From Glandiceps talaboti (taxonomy: Eukaryota > Hemichordata > Enteropneusta > Spengelidae): 64,000 bases of DNA. A model generated the notes under the pieces. The model had not been told where the DNA came from. It saw nothing but the letters and a program-made list of their open reading frames with translations, and ran no database searches. The first letter of the stretch is position 1. Each line of letters opens with the position of its first letter. Location of the stretch: NCBI RefSeq assembly GCF_964340395.1, contig NC_135549.1, forward strand, positions 27,336,095 to 27,400,094, in the 5' to 3' direction. Positions 46,355 to 64,000 of the stretch are shown one piece after another. The position numbers and the translations under genes were made by a program.

Positions 46355-49300
46355 GCTTATTCTCCCGTTTAGTAAAATAGCGTTCATTTCCTTTTGTATT
46401 GTCACCAACGTAACAAACATTTTTTTTATTTATTTGTCGAGGGGAGTTAATCTGGACTATAACCCTCTCTATAAACGAAGATATATGTTATCGCCACTTG
46501 ATCCTCGGGGTGAGGATGTTTATTCAGTTCTCCTAGTATTTCATGACGTCATGATGTTATAGCCGTGTCTTTGACCAGCCAACTGTAGTTGTTGGCGATA
46601 GGGTGGGACTTTGTGGGGACATCAGGGGATTTTCTTTAGGAATGTTATGTATTTGATACAAAGCAAGTTACATGCTTCGAACAATATTTTCAGCATATTA
46701 AATCAAAAAAGCCAATACAGGGGAAAAACGTAGAGTTGTAGTGACACTGCGAAATATCCTTTTTTTAGTGTTGACCGTGTTTCGATAAGTTACGAACAGT
46801 GGTTTCACACCGTAACCGTTGGTGGCGCTATTGATCCGACTCTTAAATCTAAGACTGGTGTGTGTCGAGTCTTGTTCGTTAGGAATCATGGTTTCTCAGT
46901 TACGGCAACGGTGTACACGCCAACAGTGTACACGGCAACGGAAACCCTTGTTTTGTGTGAATAGTGTGTGTTAACTGAAAAAAACTGTCTTTCACTTTCA
47001 TTGGACCTAGACCCATTCATTACTGTATGTTAGTCTTGAGACGACTCAATTCTGGAGTCACTACTCGTATTCTAAGCACATTTCCAGATGGGGGGAATTT
47101 GAGCCTTGCCGAACCCTGATTTTAATACTGTTCGAATTTTCTTATACAAAAAAAAATGTAAATACGGTATCATTTATGCAAATTAATTTTGAAGACACCA
47201 TTAAATCTGGTTTGCAACGAAAATATTCAGACGTATTGCGTAAGTATGTTTTTAAAAAATGAATACCTCGAAGAATAATGGGTGTGCGTTTTGACTAAAA
47301 CTTGAGGTATGGCATTTCACGAAAGTCAAGACCATATGAATGATTTGTACTGTACGAAGAGTGTTAGGGAAACCACAGACAAGGAAGAGATATGTCCCTG
47401 ATGAAACTAACATACGATGACACACACACGTGAATATTTCGTATATAGATATTGTGTGTCAACTCTGTCTACCATGTTCGCGATGTTTCACATGGCAAAT
47501 TAGATTTGCATGTGATGGTTTGCAACACTATTTGATGATAATACTGCAATGTGCTATTACACATTCTTAGAGGTGCGTATTAGGAACATTGCCCCTGGCA
47601 CGGATATTTAAAATACTTTTTTGTAAAGATTGAATCGGTATATATCGCCATAAACCTACCATGGAGGGCGCTGCCACAACGGTTATTGTGTATGGGACAC
47701 CTGGCTTTTACCTCAGTGAGTTGAGTTTGAGTCAGTACCAATCCCATCGGTTTTTGCACATAATAACGCCCTACTATGCCATACGCAGTGATTGTACGCC
47801 CCGAATGAGTTTTACTTTTTTCGTTGTTCAGAATGTTTTCATCAAGTATATTCCTAATCAGACGAAATATAGACAGCTGTGAAGGAAATCTGGGTGTGCA
47901 ACAGAAAAGATAGTTTGAGATGTAAACGACAAAAAAAAAGTAATCGCGGGAAAGACTACATAGCTATCTTCCAGGCGCTGGTGTTATTCTTTCAGTCCGG
48001 GAACTTTACTTATTTCAAAATGTATATTGTGCACAAATATGGTTACAACGAAAGGGTGCTGATGCGACCCAGTACGGTATATGTTGTGCAATGTGTGTAT
48101 TCTATGCATTGCGCACCGTTTCGTTTTTTGCTGTTTAGTTTAGAAAGTAAGTGTTGTATACAAAGACCAGAATTCGAATAAATTCAAGAATAGACGTATA
48201 TGTGGGCTAAAGTTTAATTTTATTATTTTGTTTTATTTTATTTTATTTTATTTATTACAGTGCATCAACAAAGCTTTCCCAAAGCATAGACATGCAGTTA
48301 TCTATTTGAATTGCACAAAGTCGCAAACGGCATAAAATCAAAATTATCAAAAAGAATCATTTTGCAAGACCTCTGGCAGTCGTAAATCAAAACGTGTAGA
48401 CACATAAATAGCCCCAAATAAAGCAGTAGTGGCGAGATTGCATAAGACCCATACCAAAGATAGTTAAACCTATATCCCTCATATACAATATATACAAATC
48501 CAAATATACAATAATATGTACAATTCAAGTTCTGATATTAAATGATATGTTCCTCCTTCGTCTCAAATCACTGGACGGTGATTAAATAAAACACATATTT
48601 CGACATTTGTTAAATACTAATTTGACGCAATGAGTTGTATAACCACACATATTACCGCAAGGGGGCGGGCTTCAAGTTCGTTGTACATGATAGGGAGTGG
48701 CGGTACGGCCTGAACTATTCACTATGATAAAAGTCAAGATGCAATATGGAAGTAAACTTGGGTCAGAGTGACCGACCCCTGTTTATTTTAATATTTTTCA
48801 TCGCAACACCAAAAAAAATGATAGTCAAAAGGGAACATGAGCCATTTTTATAAATTAAAGTTGCAAAACTTCAGCAAGAAATTATAATATTCGCCCATGT
48901 CACGATCATGCGTTGTAATCCGACGTTTTCCCGATCCCGTCATAGAGGGCGTTAGTTTAAAAAAATCATCATGAATCGAAGAACTATAGCCTCGGAGTCG
49001 GTGGGTCATCAAAAACATCAAAATAAAAAAGGACACCGCCCTCATACAAAGTGAAACTTGGCAGAGTAGCGATTTGCTCCTAGGACTATAATAAACCCAT
49101 GCTACCAAATATTCAGAGAACGGAGTTGTTTTCAACAAGCTTACTACAGTTTGGTCACCAAAGTTGAATTAAAAATGGGTTCAATTTATTCTCTGCTGCC
49201 AAAACTTTACACAATAAGTTGATTTTGAAAATGTTCGACGTAAACACTAAAAATTTCAGCAATTCCAGTATTTCAATTACGAGATACGCCCGTAACGTAG

Positions 49301-49824
49301 TATAAAACTCTCCGTCAGTTCATATAAAATATCTTTCCATGTATTTTAAACTAAATGCTCGAGGCTCGATGAACGCATGCGCAAATATTGATGAGGCAAA
49401 TAAACGTAAACTCCTGTATGTAAATTATATACGCTAAATCCTATCGAAAAAAGGTATTTCAGATCTGGAAAAGTGACAATCATTTTTTTCCAAAACAAGT
49501 TGTTGATATTCCAAGATGAATCATCAAACTTGAACTTTTAAATGAGTATTTAACGGTGATAAGTGCGTCAATGCCAATGTAAAGGTTCACAGGTTTAGAA
49601 AGTTAAGGAATTGTGTAACCCTCCCGGTCCCCACCCCCTCCTCATCGTTTATCTAGTAACGGCTTCTATTCCGTCGACGTCCAATACTCAGTCTGGTTTC
49701 AGTAGGGTTTCATAAACAATCTCCTTAGGAGTTATATACTTTGCAACGTGTTATTACAAAACTTCAATTTAATAAAACCTTATCTTTGAGTTGTTTAATG
49801 ATTCTAGTTGATATCCCCTTTGTC
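46355..49824. other. Intergenic region between convergent genes
   Basis: No exon, RNA gene or transposon recognised. A TTTTA run lies near 48220-48255. The plus-strand gene ends at 46354 and the minus-strand gene at 49825, so both 3' UTRs should lie here. Confidence 0.5.
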
Positions 49825-63667
<13,843 letters not shown>

Positions 63668-64000
63668 ATGTTCGACTCTTTGGCACGGAACGATAATACT
63701 TTCCCAAAAACACGAAGTGGACTAATAAATGGGTAATCACAATATACAGCAAACATAGCAAGTTTACCATCATGATTAAAGAGCTATTATACGGCATCGC
63801 ACAAAACATAAATATTGAAAAAAGCACCAACAGTTACACCAGTTAACGTTTTAGTTATGTTGCACGAAACATGGACGTGTTCTTAATCATGCAAAATGTT
63901 TATGTTTCAGTTTTCGGAACATACTCCGGTTGAGTGATTAGATAGAGTAAGTTCACTGTACCAACGGTGCTAATTACCCAAGTCGTACCGTGGCACTAGT
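63668..64000. other. Window edge, no feature recognised
   Basis: Probably intron or 5' flank of the CNBD2-like gene. No clear upstream exon or start was identified here. Confidence 0.3.

Overview
The window is nuclear DNA from an animal, most likely a marine invertebrate. Its protein genes are split by GT-AG introns, intergenic DNA is AT-rich, and many di-, tri- and tetranucleotide microsatellites are present. The first 31 kb is filled with decayed transposons of kinds common in molluscs, amphioxus, hemichordates and cnidarians (piggyBac, Penelope-like, BEL/Pao, hAT-like, and a RAG1-N-terminal-like repeat). I cannot name the species from sequence alone.

Layout. 1-31 kb is a transposon graveyard with heavy nesting. 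In order it holds: a broken piggyBac (0.9-3.2 kb); a repeat whose ORF resembles the N-terminal zinc region of RAG1 (5.6-6.1 kb); a 5' half of a Penelope-like element (PLE) with flanking pseudo-LTRs and a hammerhead-ribozyme-like motif (7.5-9.2 kb); a 343-bp inverted-repeat element (10.35-10.69 kb); a 2.6-kb hAT-like element carrying two copies of a 650-bp MITE (12.0-14.7 kb); a reverse-transcriptase fragment with a second hammerhead-like motif (15.0-15.6 kb); a BEL/Pao tail (15.7-16.7 kb); a PLE 3' half with a GIY-YIG endonuclease (16.8-17.5 kb); then another PLE copy split by a 4351-bp DNA transposon (18125-22475). That transposon is the most notable object here. It has 33-bp inverted repeats, a TAA target duplication and an apparently undamaged three-exon gene for a protein of at least 1091 residues. 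The protein has a DDE-like layout and C-terminal Cys clusters, and I cannot assign it to a named transposase superfamily. Two copies of a second piggyBac family follow: one badly decayed (22.6-25.4 kb) and one nearly complete (26.8-29.9 kb). Diverged repeats of about 370 bp lie downstream.

31-64 kb is quieter and holds the host genes. A five-exon plus-strand gene (38415-46354) encodes a 182-residue basic protein; every junction is phase-consistent. On the minus strand, 63.65 to 49.8 kb, at least thirteen exons form most of a protein with two cyclic-nucleotide-binding folds, similar to CNBD2; one internal exon was not found. The introns and spacers of both genes hold microsatellites and short MITEs (31.83, 51.43 and 58.12 kb).

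The transposon coding regions are mostly parasites inserted into one another, not members of one pathway. The two host genes are independent. A link to cilia or sperm is plausible for the CNBD2-like gene from family knowledge, and only a guess for the small gene.
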